A DNA stretch of 64,000 bases from Heliomarina baculiformis (GCF_019966545.1 NZ_JAIMIC010000008.1:62001-126000), one strand, 5' to 3'; counted from the stretch's first letter, positions 17,368 through 28,314 are shown. Notes: a model not told the origin generated them from the letters alone. Numbers and translations are program-made.

Positions 17368-19575
17368 ATGGTCACGTTTTATCAACAAGCCTGCTTTTTA
17401 ATGCCGGGGAATCTGACGGCGAAAAAGGGGTCTGCTGATTTGCGCCATAAGGCAAACGATCCAAGGGTAGATGGTGTTGGCATCACCCCGTACCAGCAGG
17501 GGGTGGCCAATGTGGCCAAGTTCAGGTTTGGCGCCGTAATCGTTATGGCTGTAGCCGCCATCGCGATGGTTGTCGTTTCTCTCGAGATCGAGCGGTTGAT
17601 CGATAGACAGTTTCAGGAAAACGTGCGCGCACAGGCCTTTGACGAGCTTGTGGAACGGCGGGAGGAAGTGAAGGTAACAACCTTTGGATTATTCCTAACC
17701 TTACAACGCCTGACCTTGCATGTACTGGGTGGGAACAGTCACTGGGCTTCTCATTTTCAACGTTATGCTGAAAAGGAAATCAGCGAAAACGATTATCTGA
17801 CCGCCGTTATCGCCTCGCCTTTTTCGGGTTTCGAAGCAGCTTATCCTCCCGGCGCTGATGCGCTCTTGCCCGCCGGCCAGATCGATGACCTGTTCGAGCC
17901 GCACGAATCTGACCCGGAGTATCTTGCCGGGAAGTTGGGAATTCTTGTCGGACCCGTTACGGCGACAGACGGGCGCGAGATTGTGCTGCTACGGCAGCGC
18001 GTCGTGCCGCATCCTCTGGAACCTGGCGATGCGGCTTGGGGCGTTACGACGGTCGCGGTCGACGTCGAGCGCTTTTTCTCGGGCGTCGGACTGAAAGAAT
18101 TGTCCGAGGCGTTTGATGTTCTCATATTGGATGAGACGGCTGCAATCGAGGGGAACGCCGTCATTTACGGCAATGCGTCCTTGGATTGGGGGTCTGCGCT
18201 GAGTTTTGCGTTCGAGTTTCCGAACGGCCGCTGGAAATTTCTCGCCAAGCCGAAATCGGGATGGCCGGAGCACTCACCGGACTGGTTGCGCAACCGGGTC
18301 ATCATGTTCGCTGTCACGCTCCTTGTCGTGCTTATCCTGGCTTACGTTCTGCGTCTTTCAGAATCCCGCTATCTGGCAGAAGCCCGTCTGAATAACGCGA
18401 TCCGCGCGATGGAAAATGGTTTGGCCATTTTCGACAGCCAAGGACGGTTGCACAAATGCAATGCCACTTTCGCTGGTTTCTATAGCGGCGCGCTGGATGT
18501 GATCCGCCCCGGAGCATCTGCACGGGAATTTGCCGAAGCCGTTGCCAGACGTGGAATCGTTGCCGATGCCATCGGTCGCGAAGAAGACTGGATCGCAGAG
18601 CACGGCGCTGCACGCCGGCGCAGCGACAGTTTCATCTGCACAGACAAAATGAGCAACGGAAGAGTTCTGCGTGTCTCGGATCACCGGATGGAAGATGGCG
18701 GGATGGTGTGCATTCGTACAGATGTCACGGAACTCGAAGAGGCGGTTTCGGAGGCCCAGGCCGCCAACTTGGCCAAAACTCAGTTTATAAACGCGCTGTC
18801 GCATGAACTCCGGACACCGCTGACCGTCATCCTCGGACTTGCGGGGATCGCGAAATTGACCGACCGGATGCCGGTTGTGCAGGCCTTGAAAAAATCGCTC
18901 GAGGAAACCGGCGCATCCAGCACTGTGCGAGAGAAGGTTGATGAAGTCATCGCCCATTTTTCGAAATTGGTCATCCAGCAGGAAAAGTCGGGCCAGCACT
19001 TGTTGGGCCTTATCAACGAGATGCTGGATTTCGCCAAGATCGAATCCGGCACATTCGTCGTCGAATGCGCCGAAACGTCAGTAAGCGAGATCGTTGAACC
19101 GCTTGAGACCCAGCTGGAAATCGAAGTCGAACGGAAAGGGCTGGCATTCGAGGTCGACTGCGATAACGGTACCGTTTACGCGGATGCATTCCGGACGCGA
19201 CAGATCCTCTACAATCTGATCGGGAACGCTCTCAAGTTCACGGACAAGGGAAAAATCGTTCTGTCCACCGAAAGGAATGATCAATACGTCATGTTTCATG
19301 TGCGCGATACGGGTACTGGGATCGCGTTGGATGATGTCGGCAGGATATTCGAAGCATTCCGCCAAGTGGATTCGTCTGTAACCCGGCGTCGCGGCGGGAC
19401 TGGGCTTGGACTTGCGATTTCACGTGAACTTGCCTCGGCCCAAGGAGGCACGATATCCGTTGACAGCGAACTCGGTGTAGGCAGCACGTTTACCCTCTGT
19501 CTTTTGGCGACCGCGCCCAGTTCACTTGAGCGGGAAGGTGACACCCAGGGTGCAGATCGGGGACAGGCAGCGTAA
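17368..19575 (+). CDS. membrane sensor histidine kinase (periplasmic sensor, PAS, HisKA, HATPase)
   Basis: A 735-residue membrane kinase. Two transmembrane helices (about 52-72 and 311-331) enclose a periplasmic region of about 235 residues with a CHASE-like look. A PAS-type region (about 340-455) comes next, then the HisKA dimerisation helix with the phospho-accepting His479 in SHELRTP. An ATPase domain follows with an N-box (LIGNALKFTDKG), DTGTGI and GGTGLGLAIS. There is no receiver domain and no adjacent response regulator, so it is an orphan kinase. Several in-frame starts exist (for example 17401) and the real one is uncertain. It lies behind tauABC but is separated by the terminator. 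Confidence 0.88.
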   Translation: MVTFYQQACFLMPGNLTAKKGSADLRHKANDPRVDGVGITPYQQGVANVAKFRFGAVIVMAVAAIAMVVVSLEIERLIDRQFQENVRAQAFDELVERREEVKVTTFGLFLTLQRLTLHVLGGNSHWASHFQRYAEKEISENDYLTAVIASPFSGFEAAYPPGADALLPAGQIDDLFEPHESDPEYLAGKLGILVGPVTATDGREIVLLRQRVVPHPLEPGDAAWGVTTVAVDVERFFSGVGLKELSEAFDVLILDETAAIEGNAVIYGNASLDWGSALSFAFEFPNGRWKFLAKPKSGWPEHSPDWLRNRVIMFAVTLLVVLILAYVLRLSESRYLAEARLNNAIRAMENGLAIFDSQGRLHKCNATFAGFYSGALDVIRPGASAREFAEAVARRGIVADAIGREEDWIAEHGAARRRSDSFICTDKMSNGRVLRVSDHRMEDGGMVCIRTDVTELEEAVSEAQAANLAKTQFINALSHELRTPLTVILGLAGIAKLTDRMPVVQALKKSLEETGASSTVREKVDEVIAHFSKLVIQQEKSGQHLLGLINEMLDFAKIESGTFVVECAETSVSEIVEPLETQLEIEVERKGLAFEVDCDNGTVYADAFRTRQILYNLIGNALKFTDKGKIVLSTERNDQYVMFHVRDTGTGIALDDVGRIFEAFRQVDSSVTRRRGGTGLGLAISRELASAQGGTISVDSELGVGSTFTLCLLATAPSSLEREGDTQGADRGQAA

Positions 19576-20537
19576 ACTATCCAAGAAAAAACGGTTGTGA
19601 TGCGTCTGCATTCTAAATGATAGAAAGACGATCCCTCAGGGTAAATCGCGGTTCTGTATCAGCAGTTTCCGGCTAGTTGGTGGCTGAGGCGGAGCGATAA
19701 GAAGAATTGATTTGAAAGGCTGTGGGTTTGATGGACGAACCTATTCGCTCCCGTTTGTTGCTACAGGTAACTTCGAGTAAAAAGAGAGATCATAGCCTGC
19801 GTATGTTAAGCTGCTGGCAGTTCAGATGCCTGTTATGCATGTTTAACGGTTCTTATGAACCAGTTTAATTTCCGTTGAATTGCCGGCGGCCGCGACGAAG
19901 GCAACATGATCTTTGTTAATTAATTACCGTTGAAACTGTCGCGATTTCGTGGCGCGCCGGGCGCGTGTAGGCTCTTTTAGTTCTAATGCGACATGGCGTT
20001 TTGCCTTCGCAGCTATGTAATGCTCGCGCGGATCGTGTAGGGTTTGACATAGCCGAAGGTCGCCGGCTGGGCGGCTTTTCGCGTTGGCAATGACCTGTGC
20101 CAAATCAGGTCTGTTTGATGGTTTCCCCAAAGGACTGAACCGCGGCTTTATCGTAGCAATAGCTTTTGCCTCTCACAGACGTTTCTAAGGTTTGCTGACG
20201 CAACATCTTCCGGCGAATTAAAAGAATGGCGAACTAAACCCGGGGTGAATTTTTGCGTTGTTCGATCGCGAACCCTTTTAGTTTACGAAGACGACGACGC
20301 AAGAATTGCCCGCAAGAAGATCCGCGCAGCCGGTACGGCTTTACTTGCCGATCAGATGCAAAGCTGCCTCAAAACAGGTCCGAAGGCGGGCACGAACCTC
20401 CGAGATTACTTATCGGACAACCACGTCAATGTCAGAACACGTCGACGCATGTCATGCCTCTCAACCTACCGTTAATGAAGTTCTCAAGGATTGAGCCCAT
20501 TAAGATTTTTGAGTGCTGGTTTTCGGACAGTGTTGAA
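19576..20537. other. 960-bp region without a recognisable gene
   Basis: Base composition drops and no open frame resembles a known family. Short open frames (for example 19924-20130 on the minus strand and 20245-20475 on the plus strand) lack good ribosome-binding sites and show no motif. It may be regulatory DNA plus decayed sequence at the left edge of the accessory block. Confidence 0.5.
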
Positions 20538-22250
20538 TCAACGGAGGAAGTTGTCACGCAGAAGCGAGACAACTTCGCGCGCGCGACCGTCCAGAACAGC
20601 CTTAATGCCGAAAAGCGCGGTCGAGGCGACCTGACCGGTTTCGACTTTTGGTGGCATGACCAGTTCCATCCGGCTGACCCTTACGTCGAGAATGGCCGGT
20701 CCGTCGGTGTCCAACCATTCTGTCATGGCTCCTTCCAGATCGTCTGCACTTTCGACTCGGATACCTTTCAGCCCGCAGACTTCGGCCAATCTGGCGAAAT
20801 CGGGATTTTCCAGCCCGGTATAGCTGTCAAGCAGGCCTTCGACCCGTTGCTCCATTTCGACGAACCCGAGGGAGCCATTGTTATATATCAAAATTTTTAT
20901 CGGCAGTTTCTCTTGCTTGAGCGTCAGGAGATCGCCCATCAGCATTGTCAGGCCGCCGTCGCCACACATAGAGATGACCTGACGCTCTGGGTAAGCTGCG
21001 ACGGCGCCCATGGCCTGGGGATAGGCATTGGCCATCGTGCCGTGCAGCAGGCTGGTCAGGAAACGCCTGTCGCCGTTCGCCGTGAGATGCCGCAGCAGCC
21101 AGACCATGGGCGATCCGCCATCTGCGGTGAAAATCGCGTCTTGTGCGGCAAGGCGGTCGAGAGTTTCGGTGACGAACTGCGGATGAATGAGCGAAGGATC
21201 GCTTTCCTTGGCTTCATCTTCATATCCATCAAGGTCTTTCTTCCACTGCTGTCGCGTGGCTTCCAGATGCTTTGCGTCGTCCTTCCGGTCCAATCGGTCG
21301 ATCAACGCCGCGACGGTCGGTCCTATGTCGCCGACCAGCCCCATTCCGACCGGCGACCGGCGACCGATATGCGCGGGATCCCGATCAATCTGGATGATTT
21401 TGTCCTGTCCGGGATAGAATTGTGTGTAAGCAAAGTCCGTGCCCAGGCAGAGCATCACGTCGGCACCGTCTACGGCCTCGACTCCGGCCTTGTTACCCAG
21501 AATGCCGATCATGCCGACATTGTAAGCATTGCCGGGTTCGATGAATTCCTTTGATCGACTGGTATGAGCGATTGGGGCGGCGAGTTTTTCGGCGAGTGCC
21601 AAAAGCTGGGGCATCGCGTCGCGCGCGCCGATCCCGGCGTAGAGAGTGACAGTGTCCGCCGAATTGAGCCGTTCCGCAAGCGCATCGAGTTCATCGTCTG
21701 CCGGGATCAGCCGAGATCTGGGACGGTGGACTGACCAGGGCAGTTCGTCTTGCGTATCCTCTTCGAACATGTCGCCATTGACGATGACGACCGCTACGCC
21801 CCCCTTCGTCAGCGCCGCCTGAGCAGCTTGTACCGTGATGCGCCGCGCTTGGTCGGGGTGCGAGATGTATTCGCAGAAAACGCTGTGCTGTTCATAGATC
21901 TTTCGCTGGTCGACCTCTTGCGGAAACCCGAGACCGGCCTCTGTGCGCGCTACGTCCGACGCGATGAGAACAACCGGCGCGCCGTTCCGGTGGCTTTCGA
22001 ATATTCCGTTGACGAAATGAAGCGATCCCGGTCCGCAGGTGCCAGCACAGACAGCCAGTTCACCTGTAAAGTAGGCCTCTCCGCCAGCGGCTAGGCCACC
22101 CACCTCTTCGTGTCGCACATGGATCCAACGCAGATCGGACTCGCGCACCGCGTCGGTGAAGTGATTAATCGTGTCACCAACGATTCCCCAGCAGCGACGC
22201 GCGCCTGCCTTCACAAGGGCGTCCACGACGACATTCGCAACCTTAGCCAT
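20538..22250 (-). CDS. poxB: pyruvate oxidase (ubiquinone-linked, PoxB type)
   Basis: A 570-residue thiamine-diphosphate, FAD-dependent enzyme that decarboxylates pyruvate to acetate and passes electrons to ubiquinone at the inner face of the membrane. The active-site Glu region (HVRHEEVGGLAAGGEA) and the TPP site (SMCGDGGLTMLMGD) are present. The C-terminus (ALFGIKAVLDGRAREVVSLL) resembles the amphipathic membrane-binding tail of E. coli PoxB. It lies 27 bp downstream of the GltB-like gene on the same strand. Cytochrome bo-type oxidase genes further along could re-oxidise the quinol. Confidence 0.88.
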   Translation of the reverse strand: MAKVANVVVDALVKAGARRCWGIVGDTINHFTDAVRESDLRWIHVRHEEVGGLAAGGEAYFTGELAVCAGTCGPGSLHFVNGIFESHRNGAPVVLIASDVARTEAGLGFPQEVDQRKIYEQHSVFCEYISHPDQARRITVQAAQAALTKGGVAVVIVNGDMFEEDTQDELPWSVHRPRSRLIPADDELDALAERLNSADTVTLYAGIGARDAMPQLLALAEKLAAPIAHTSRSKEFIEPGNAYNVGMIGILGNKAGVEAVDGADVMLCLGTDFAYTQFYPGQDKIIQIDRDPAHIGRRSPVGMGLVGDIGPTVAALIDRLDRKDDAKHLEATRQQWKKDLDGYEDEAKESDPSLIHPQFVTETLDRLAAQDAIFTADGGSPMVWLLRHLTANGDRRFLTSLLHGTMANAYPQAMGAVAAYPERQVISMCGDGGLTMLMGDLLTLKQEKLPIKILIYNNGSLGFVEMEQRVEGLLDSYTGLENPDFARLAEVCGLKGIRVESADDLEGAMTEWLDTDGPAILDVRVSRMELVMPPKVETGQVASTALFGIKAVLDGRAREVVSLLRDNFLR

Positions 22251-22277
22251 ACCTAGTGTCCTTTCAGATGAAATCGC

Positions 22278-23909
22278 TTACTTGGCTCGCGCTTTCGCGA
22301 GATCGAGGGCAGGGCGGAAACTGGTCGCCTGTGCCGCGCGCCAGAAATCGGCATAAACAGTGTCCTCTGGCGCCTCCAAAAGGGCTCCTTCGGCGAGGAA
22401 CGGATGAACCTGATCCATTGGCAACGCCTTTTCGGGTCCATTGCGGTGCATCAAATGGTGTGGCTCCAGGTCGCCGGGATGCTCCAGACCGGCTGACGCG
22501 ACAATTTCCATCAAGGCATCAACGGTCTTTTCGTGGAAACGGGCTGATCGTTCGCCCTGTACCTCTGGCACCAGTCCCCGTTGACGGGTGGCATCCTGCG
22601 CGGTTACACCGGTCGGGCAGGTGCCAAGGTGGCAGCGTTGCGCCTGAATGCAGCCGACCGAGAACATGAACGCGCGTGCTGCGTTGCACCAGTCCGCCCC
22701 CTGAGCGATGTTGCGCGCCAAACCCATGCCGGAATAGACCTTGCCGCTTGCCGCCAGCCGAATCTGGGATTTGACGCCTGCCCCAACCAGCGCATTTCGC
22801 ATTAGGATCAGGCCTTCGGATAATGGCATTCCGACCCAGTCGGACAGTTCCAGCGGTGCGGCGCCGGTGCCGCCCTCTCCCCCATCCACGACGATGAAAT
22901 CCGGATAGATCTCCGTTTCGAGGATTGCCTTCATGATCGCGAAAGGCTCGTGCGGCTGGCCGATGCTCAGCTTCAGACCCACAGGTTTTCCACCGGACAA
23001 GTCGCGCATCCGGGCGGCGAATTCCAGCATCTCGATTGGCGTGGAAAATGCTGAGTGGCCGCGTGGCGACAGGCAGTCTTCATGCGCAGGCACCTGCCGG
23101 ATCTCGGCGATTTCCTCGGTCACCTTGGCGGCAGGCAGAAGGCCGCCGTGGCCCGGTTTTGCGCCTTGGCTGAGCTTGATCTCGGTCATCTTGACCTCGT
23201 CACGCTGCGCGGTGTCCTTGAATGTCTCCGGGTCGAATTTGCCGTCTTTGTCACGAGCACCAAAATAGCCGGACCCGAGTTCCCAGACGAGATCGCCGCC
23301 GTGTTCCAGATGATAGGGCGAAAGTCCTCCTTCGCCTGTGTCGTGGAAGTAACCGCCTTTTTTAGCCCCCAAATTCAGAGCGCGCACGGCATTGGCGGAA
23401 AGCGCGCCAAAGCTCATGGCGGAAATGTTCAGAACGGATGCCGAATAGGGCTTGGTGCATTGATCGGACCCTACATCGACACGAGGCGACTTGATCGGGT
23501 TCTCGGTGGGGGCGATGGAATGCCCTATCCAGTGATACGTATCCTCATCAGTGTTGCGCTCGGTACCGAAGGGCTGGGTGTCGGTGATGCCTTCCGCACG
23601 GGCATGAACAAGGCGTCGCGCCGCCAGGGAATACGGCGTGCCGCCAAGATCGTCTTCTACGATGTAGCTGTAGAGATAGGGTTTCAGATCGTAAAAGATC
23701 CATCGGATCCTGCCAGCTACGGGATAATTTCTCGTGATTGCCCAACGAGACTGGAACGCATCAAACAGCCCGAGCAATACGATGGCGGCCATGACCAACG
23801 CGACCCAGAACCATCCATAGACGATGGCAACAATGAGCAGGATTACCGCCGTTATCGGCACCACAGCCCGCTTGGATAGATCGAGAAAGCTGACGAAAAA
23901 CTTTTTCAA
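22278..23909 (-). CDS. membrane-anchored FMN-binding glutamate-synthase-like protein
   Basis: A 543-residue protein with two N-terminal membrane helices (about 14-50), then the FMN-binding TIM barrel of the glutamate synthase large subunit (about 110-470). It retains the GltB-type cysteine cluster CIQAQRCHLGTCPTG for a 3Fe-4S centre and the SPRGHSAF and GGEGGTGAAPLE motifs. It lacks the glutaminase domain, so it is not a full glutamate synthase; such proteins are common but their substrate is unknown. The start appears to be TTG at 23909, as no early ATG is in frame. It forms a two-gene unit with poxB. Confidence 0.85.
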   Translation of the reverse strand: MKKFFVSFLDLSKRAVVPITAVILLIVAIVYGWFWVALVMAAIVLLGLFDAFQSRWAITRNYPVAGRIRWIFYDLKPYLYSYIVEDDLGGTPYSLAARRLVHARAEGITDTQPFGTERNTDEDTYHWIGHSIAPTENPIKSPRVDVGSDQCTKPYSASVLNISAMSFGALSANAVRALNLGAKKGGYFHDTGEGGLSPYHLEHGGDLVWELGSGYFGARDKDGKFDPETFKDTAQRDEVKMTEIKLSQGAKPGHGGLLPAAKVTEEIAEIRQVPAHEDCLSPRGHSAFSTPIEMLEFAARMRDLSGGKPVGLKLSIGQPHEPFAIMKAILETEIYPDFIVVDGGEGGTGAAPLELSDWVGMPLSEGLILMRNALVGAGVKSQIRLAASGKVYSGMGLARNIAQGADWCNAARAFMFSVGCIQAQRCHLGTCPTGVTAQDATRQRGLVPEVQGERSARFHEKTVDALMEIVASAGLEHPGDLEPHHLMHRNGPEKALPMDQVHPFLAEGALLEAPEDTVYADFWRAAQATSFRPALDLAKARAK

Positions 23910-24734
23910 TTTTTCATTCTTTCGATTTTATATTCTGAAAAACGTCGGTGATACGGTGCAGGTTCCGCGCCGGACCTTACGCCAGAGTTTCCGGTTCCTT
24001 ACATATTCTTCAGAAGCAGAATGGCGTTGTCATCCAACGCGCCAAGGCCGCTCTTCATTCAAAGAACCCTGTGCCGATAATTTGGGTCCGTTGCGATGTC
24101 AGTCGCCCTAGAGGCTGCGCTGCGTTTCAGTGCGTCGCCGCTGGCAAGCTTCCGGTCATGTGTCGCGGATTGGCTCTAGCTAAGTTACGGTTTTGCACGT
24201 GATTGGGTGGAACGGTATCTAACAGGCATTCGGATCGGGGCTGCTTTTTTTGTGCAGCGACAGAAGTACATCACAGAGCTTTACGCGCGCGATCGTGCGG
24301 AGACACCGGGTCGAATGGGACCGTCCATAATATTTGATGGCATTCTGCTGAACGTTTTGTGAGTGCGATGCGGAAGATAACTACCTCCGAGTCTGACGGA
24401 CCACAGCAGTGTCCCGGCGCAAGTCAGTTTCTTCTCCACCCTCCCGATCCAGACATGGCTGACGTTATTTAAGACGACTTTCGCCAGATGTATCAGCTCG
24501 GCTGCGGTGTGATGCCGCCGGAAAGCTATTCGGGCCGGGCTTGGCTGGGTTGATGGTATAACTCGCTACAATCCGACTAACGCAGTCATCCTCCCATAGG
24601 GGACGGATTTCCTGTTTTAGCTGAACGGCCCGGCAAACCTGTCGCAGATGTAAGGTTGCCGAAAAGATGGCGCCTGAGAGCAGCCCTAGATTTCTTTCAA
24701 CGACACGATACGTCGGCTGAAAGGAACAGATGAA
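23910..24734. other. 825-bp non-coding divergent region
   Basis: This separates the GltB-like/poxB pair from the patatin operon. No conserved protein segment was found in any frame and composition is lower in G+C than the neighbours. It must contain both divergent promoters; I see no clear operator or structured RNA. Confidence 0.5.
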
Positions 24735-25838
24735 ATGCCTTCTAACGAACTGAATGCCCTGGTGCTGCAAGGAGGCGGAGCGCTGGGAGCCTATCAGGCA
24801 GGAGCGTTCTCTGCTCTCAATGAGGCCGGTTTTTCATTTGATTGGCTGGCCGGTATTTCGATCGGTGCAGTCAATGCCGCGTTAATCTGCGGAAACCGCG
24901 AAAAGGACCGAATTCCAGCGCTTGAGGCCTTTTGGAACAAGATCACCTCGAACCTGACAATGTCGGCACCATTATGGACAAAGTCAGGTCGCCGCGCCTT
25001 TTCAGAGCTGGCGGCAGCCGAGATAGCGCTCGCGGGGGCGCCGGGCTTTTTCCGACCGCGCATGCCTGCCGCGTTCTGGCCTTTCCTCACCGAGCCTGCC
25101 TTGAGTTTCTATGATACCGCGCCTCTCGCCGCGACGCTAGGCGAACTTGTCGATTTCGACCTCATCAACGACGGCGGCCCCCGGCTTTGCGTTGGCGCCA
25201 CCGACGTGGAGACCGGGAACTTTGTCTATTTCGACAGCCGCCACACCCGGATCGACGCGAGACATATTTTGGCCAGTGGCGCCCTGCCGCCGGGTTTTCC
25301 ACCTGTCGAGATTGACGGGCGCTACTATTGGGACGGCGGTCTCGTGTCAAATACCCCGCTGCAATACGTCATGGAACTGGCCGAGGGCGATCAGCCGCTC
25401 TGTGTGTTCCAGATTGATCTCTTCAATGCGAAGAGCGCGCTTCCGAAGGACGTCTTGGAGGTTCAGCAGCGGGAGATGGATATCCGCTATTCGAGCCGAA
25501 CACGCCTCACGACGGATCGTTATCGAGATCTGCATGCGCTGCGCACCGCCGCCGAACGACTTGCCGAAAAACTGCCGGAAGGGCTGAAAGGCGACCCGGA
25601 TCTGGCTGTTCTGCGCAAGGCTGGTCCATCCTGCCCTGTCACTCTCGTGCACCTAATCCATCGCAAGCAAGGTTTCGAGGGCAGCGCGAAGGATTACGAG
25701 TTTTCCCGGCAGTCGATGTCCGATCACTGGGCTGCCGGCCGCGAGGACGTCACGCATACCCTGGCCGCCGAGGCATGGACCTCCCGTCGTCCGGGCACGG
25801 ACGGCCTGCAAATATTCGATCTTGGAAAATGCGATTGA
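24735..25838 (+). CDS. patatin-like phospholipase
   Basis: A 367-residue cytoplasmic patatin-family esterase. It has the oxyanion glycine loop [12 protein letters not shown] (residues 12-23), the nucleophile Ser in GISIG (about 42-46) and the dyad Asp in DGGLVSNTP (about 203-211), plus a C-terminal region of the DUF3734 type. It probably cleaves acyl esters of phospholipids or polyhydroxyalkanoate-related lipids. It leads an operon with adc, a b561-type cytochrome and 3-hydroxybutyrate dehydrogenase; patatin-adc-bdhA arrangements occur in other Proteobacteria. Confidence 0.9.
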   Translation: MPSNELNALVLQGGGALGAYQAGAFSALNEAGFSFDWLAGISIGAVNAALICGNREKDRIPALEAFWNKITSNLTMSAPLWTKSGRRAFSELAAAEIALAGAPGFFRPRMPAAFWPFLTEPALSFYDTAPLAATLGELVDFDLINDGGPRLCVGATDVETGNFVYFDSRHTRIDARHILASGALPPGFPPVEIDGRYYWDGGLVSNTPLQYVMELAEGDQPLCVFQIDLFNAKSALPKDVLEVQQREMDIRYSSRTRLTTDRYRDLHALRTAAERLAEKLPEGLKGDPDLAVLRKAGPSCPVTLVHLIHRKQGFEGSAKDYEFSRQSMSDHWAAGREDVTHTLAAEAWTSRRPGTDGLQIFDLGKCD

Positions 25839-25852
25839 CAGAGGGTTATCCC

Positions 25853-26599
25853 ATGAAAATGTCTGATCTCGTCACAACCGCCTTTGCGATGCCAGTCACC
25901 AGCCCGTCCTATCCCAAGGGCCCTTACCGCTTCGTCAATCGCGAATTTCTGACGATCACATATCGAACCGACATGAAGGCCGTGCGACGGGTCGTGCCGG
26001 AGCCGCTGGAGATCCCGGAGCCGCTGGTGAAATACGAATTCATCCGCATGCCCGATAGCACCGGCTTTGGTGACTACACTGAGAGCGGTCAGGTTATTCC
26101 CGTTACGCTCGATGGCGTCGCTGGGGGGTATGTCCACTCGATGTTTCTGAACGACGACGCGCCGATTGCCGGAGGGCGCGAGATCTGGGGTTTTCCCAAG
26201 AAGCTCGCCGATCCCTCACTTCGGGTAGAAAAGGATACGCTGGTCGGCACATTGGACGTCGGCTCGGTTCGGGTAGCCACAGGCACAATGGGTTACAAAC
26301 ATCGTGAGCTCGACCACTACAAGGTGCAGAAGGGGTTTGAGGCGCCGAACTTCATGTTGAAGGTCATACCTCATGTCGATTGCACGCCGCGGATTTGCGA
26401 GCTCGTCCGATACTATACGACGGACGTGACACTCAAGGGCGCGTGGGAAGGCCCGGCGGGGCTCGAGCTGCATCAGCACGCGCTGGCGCCGGTGTCTGAT
26501 CTGCCGGTTCGCGAGGTCGTCTCGGCCGTCCATCTGATGACCGACCTCACGCTTGGGCTGGGCGAAGTCGTCCACGATTATCTCCAGCCAAAAGGGTGA
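25853..26599 (+). CDS. adc: acetoacetate decarboxylase
   Basis: Converts acetoacetate to acetone and CO2 through a lysine Schiff base, consuming a proton. The 248-residue length matches the family, and the active-site pair Lys116-Lys117 lies in [11 protein letters not shown], as in the clostridial enzyme. The ATG at 25853 is chosen because GAGGG lies 8 bases upstream; the in-frame extension to 25775 overlaps the patatin gene and is not conserved. It sits 14 bp after the patatin gene. With the bdhA product two genes downstream it could drain 3-hydroxybutyrate and acetoacetate. Confidence 0.93.
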   Translation: MKMSDLVTTAFAMPVTSPSYPKGPYRFVNREFLTITYRTDMKAVRRVVPEPLEIPEPLVKYEFIRMPDSTGFGDYTESGQVIPVTLDGVAGGYVHSMFLNDDAPIAGGREIWGFPKKLADPSLRVEKDTLVGTLDVGSVRVATGTMGYKHRELDHYKVQKGFEAPNFMLKVIPHVDCTPRICELVRYYTTDVTLKGAWEGPAGLELHQHALAPVSDLPVREVVSAVHLMTDLTLGLGEVVHDYLQPKG

Positions 26600-26605
26600 C
26601 CGATC

Positions 26606-27244
26606 ATGCAGCCTGCAGGACAATCCGCCTATACGGCGCAAGTATCCCGCCACAACCTTCCGACACGGCTGGTCCATGCGGGACTGGCGCTTGCGGTCGT
26701 AATGCAGCTTGCAACCAGCCTAGTCTTGCGCCCGGCTGAGAATGGCAGTGACGGTAATCTCTGGTTCGGGGTCCACGAAATTTGCGGACTGATCGCCTTT
26801 GCCCTGATCCTGCTGTTCTGGATCGTTCTGACGGTTCGCAAGCACGGCACCCCTGCGGGTCTGCTATTTCCATGGTTTTCGCCCGTACGTCTTTCTGCGC
26901 TGTGGTCGGACGTAAAGCGCCACGCCAACGCACTCTTCCGTCTGCGCCTGCCTGCGCATGATGACGAAAGCCCGCTGGCCAATGCCGTGCATGGGCTAGG
27001 AATTGTGCTCATCACCGCAATGGCGGTCACGGGCACGGTTTACTACGCCATCGGGGGCGCAAACCCGGATGCTGGTGAATTGGTCGGGGCCGCAATGTTC
27101 ATTCACCGGACGCTCTCGAACCTCGTCTGGGCTTACCTGATCGGCCACGTCGGCATGGCCGTCCTTCATCACTTTTTTACCGACTTCAATCTGCGCGGAA
27201 TGTGGTCCTTTCACGCTGCGCCCAACAAGGAACCTATGAAATGA
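26606..27244 (+). CDS. cytochrome b561-type membrane protein
   Basis: A 212-residue protein with four to five hydrophobic helices and histidines placed for haem ligation ([38 protein letters not shown]). This is the pattern of bacterial cytochrome b561/b-type electron-transfer proteins that link quinol to other acceptors. It lies 6 bp after adc and overlaps bdhA by four bases, so it is part of the same operon. Its partner is unknown; electron exchange with the quinone pool is an inference. Confidence 0.8.
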   Translation: MQPAGQSAYTAQVSRHNLPTRLVHAGLALAVVMQLATSLVLRPAENGSDGNLWFGVHEICGLIAFALILLFWIVLTVRKHGTPAGLLFPWFSPVRLSALWSDVKRHANALFRLRLPAHDDESPLANAVHGLGIVLITAMAVTGTVYYAIGGANPDAGELVGAAMFIHRTLSNLVWAYLIGHVGMAVLHHFFTDFNLRGMWSFHAAPNKEPMK

Positions 27245-28023
27245 ATCTCAAGAACAAAGTTTGCATCATCACCGGCGCGGCCAGCGGTATCGGCTATGGC
27301 ATCGCCAAACGCTTTGTGGCCGACGGCGCCAAGGTTGTCATCGCCGACCTGAAGCTCGACGCCGCGCAGAAAGCTGCGGACGAGTTGACTGCCCAAGGAC
27401 CGGGCGAGGCCATGGCTGTCGAGATGAACGTCACCGATGAGACCCAGGTCAATGACGGTGTCGCCAAGGTCGTCGAGACATGGGGCAAGATCGACGTGCT
27501 GGTATCCAATGCCGGGGTGCAGATCGTTCATCCGCTCGAGAACTTCCCCTTCGACGACTGGAAGAAACTCCTGTCAATCCACCTCGACGGCGCCTTCCTG
27601 ACTTCAAAGGCTATATTGCCGCACATGTACAAGGCCGGTTCGGGCTCAATCATCTTTATGGGCTCTGTCCATTCCAAAGAAGCGAGCGCTCTGAAATCCG
27701 CCTATGTGACCGCAAAGCACGGTCTGTTGGGCCTTGCCCGCGTCATTTCGAAAGAAGGCGCAGAGCATGGTGTCCGCGCCAACGTGATCTGTCCCGGTTT
27801 CGTGAAGACGCCGCTGGTGGAAAAACAGATCCCGGAGCAGGCCCGCGATCTCGGCATCTCGGAAGAGGACGTCGTCAACAAGGTCATGCTGGGCCAAACC
27901 GTCGATCAGGAATTCACCACAATCGACGACGTCGCCGAGGTGGCGCATGTCTTTGCAGCCTTCCCCACAAATGCGCTTACCGGCCAGTCGCTGGTGGTCA
28001 GCCATGGCTGGTACATGAACTGA
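27241..28023 (+). CDS. bdhA: 3-hydroxybutyrate dehydrogenase (SDR family)
   Basis: A 260-residue NAD-dependent short-chain dehydrogenase with the cofactor motif [10 protein letters not shown] (residues 11-20), NAGVQ, the catalytic Tyr/Lys in YVTAKHG and the C-terminal end SHGWYMN seen in one group of D-3-hydroxybutyrate dehydrogenases. It interconverts 3-hydroxybutyrate and acetoacetate, the substrate of the adc product. The ATG at 27241 overlaps the preceding stop as ATGA. A different SDR substrate cannot be excluded, but the neighbour adc supports this one. Confidence 0.87.
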   Translation: MNLKNKVCIITGAASGIGYGIAKRFVADGAKVVIADLKLDAAQKAADELTAQGPGEAMAVEMNVTDETQVNDGVAKVVETWGKIDVLVSNAGVQIVHPLENFPFDDWKKLLSIHLDGAFLTSKAILPHMYKAGSGSIIFMGSVHSKEASALKSAYVTAKHGLLGLARVISKEGAEHGVRANVICPGFVKTPLVEKQIPEQARDLGISEEDVVNKVMLGQTVDQEFTTIDDVAEVAHVFAAFPTNALTGQSLVVSHGWYMN

Positions 28024-28047
28024 CTTTTCCATGACAGGAGACATGGA

Positions 28048-28314
28048 ATGGAAAAAAACATTCACGACCGCCTGCATGCGCTGGGGCAAAAGATCGAAGC
28101 CGCCGAAGCGCGGCTGCGGGCAGCTTCACACCTGAAGAACCACGGGGCGCATCTGATGGCACAAGAGTTGAGGGAGCGCTACAGGCACTTGCAAGAGCGT
28201 CTGAACGGCGAGGCAGCCGGTCAAGACGCCCATGACGACCGCGTCGCGGACCTGGAACTTTCCGTGCATCAATGGGGCGACAGCTTCGATACCACGCACG
28301 TGGCCTCCAACTGA
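28048..28314 (+). CDS. small charged helical protein of unknown function
   Basis: An 88-residue soluble protein rich in Ala, Glu, Arg and His, predicted almost wholly helical and possibly a coiled coil (residues 5-50). It has a ribosome-binding site (GGAGACATGG) and lies 25 bp after bdhA, just before the DUF1269 gene. I do not recognise the family. Its place suggests co-expression with the membrane genes on both sides. Confidence 0.65.
   Translation: MEKNIHDRLHALGQKIEAAEARLRAASHLKNHGAHLMAQELRERYRHLQERLNGEAAGQDAHDDRVADLELSVHQWGDSFDTTHVASN

Noticed and set aside
19924-20130. 68-codon open frame as a small gene
   Set aside because: No recognisable motif, no clear ribosome-binding site, and it lies in a gene-poor stretch.
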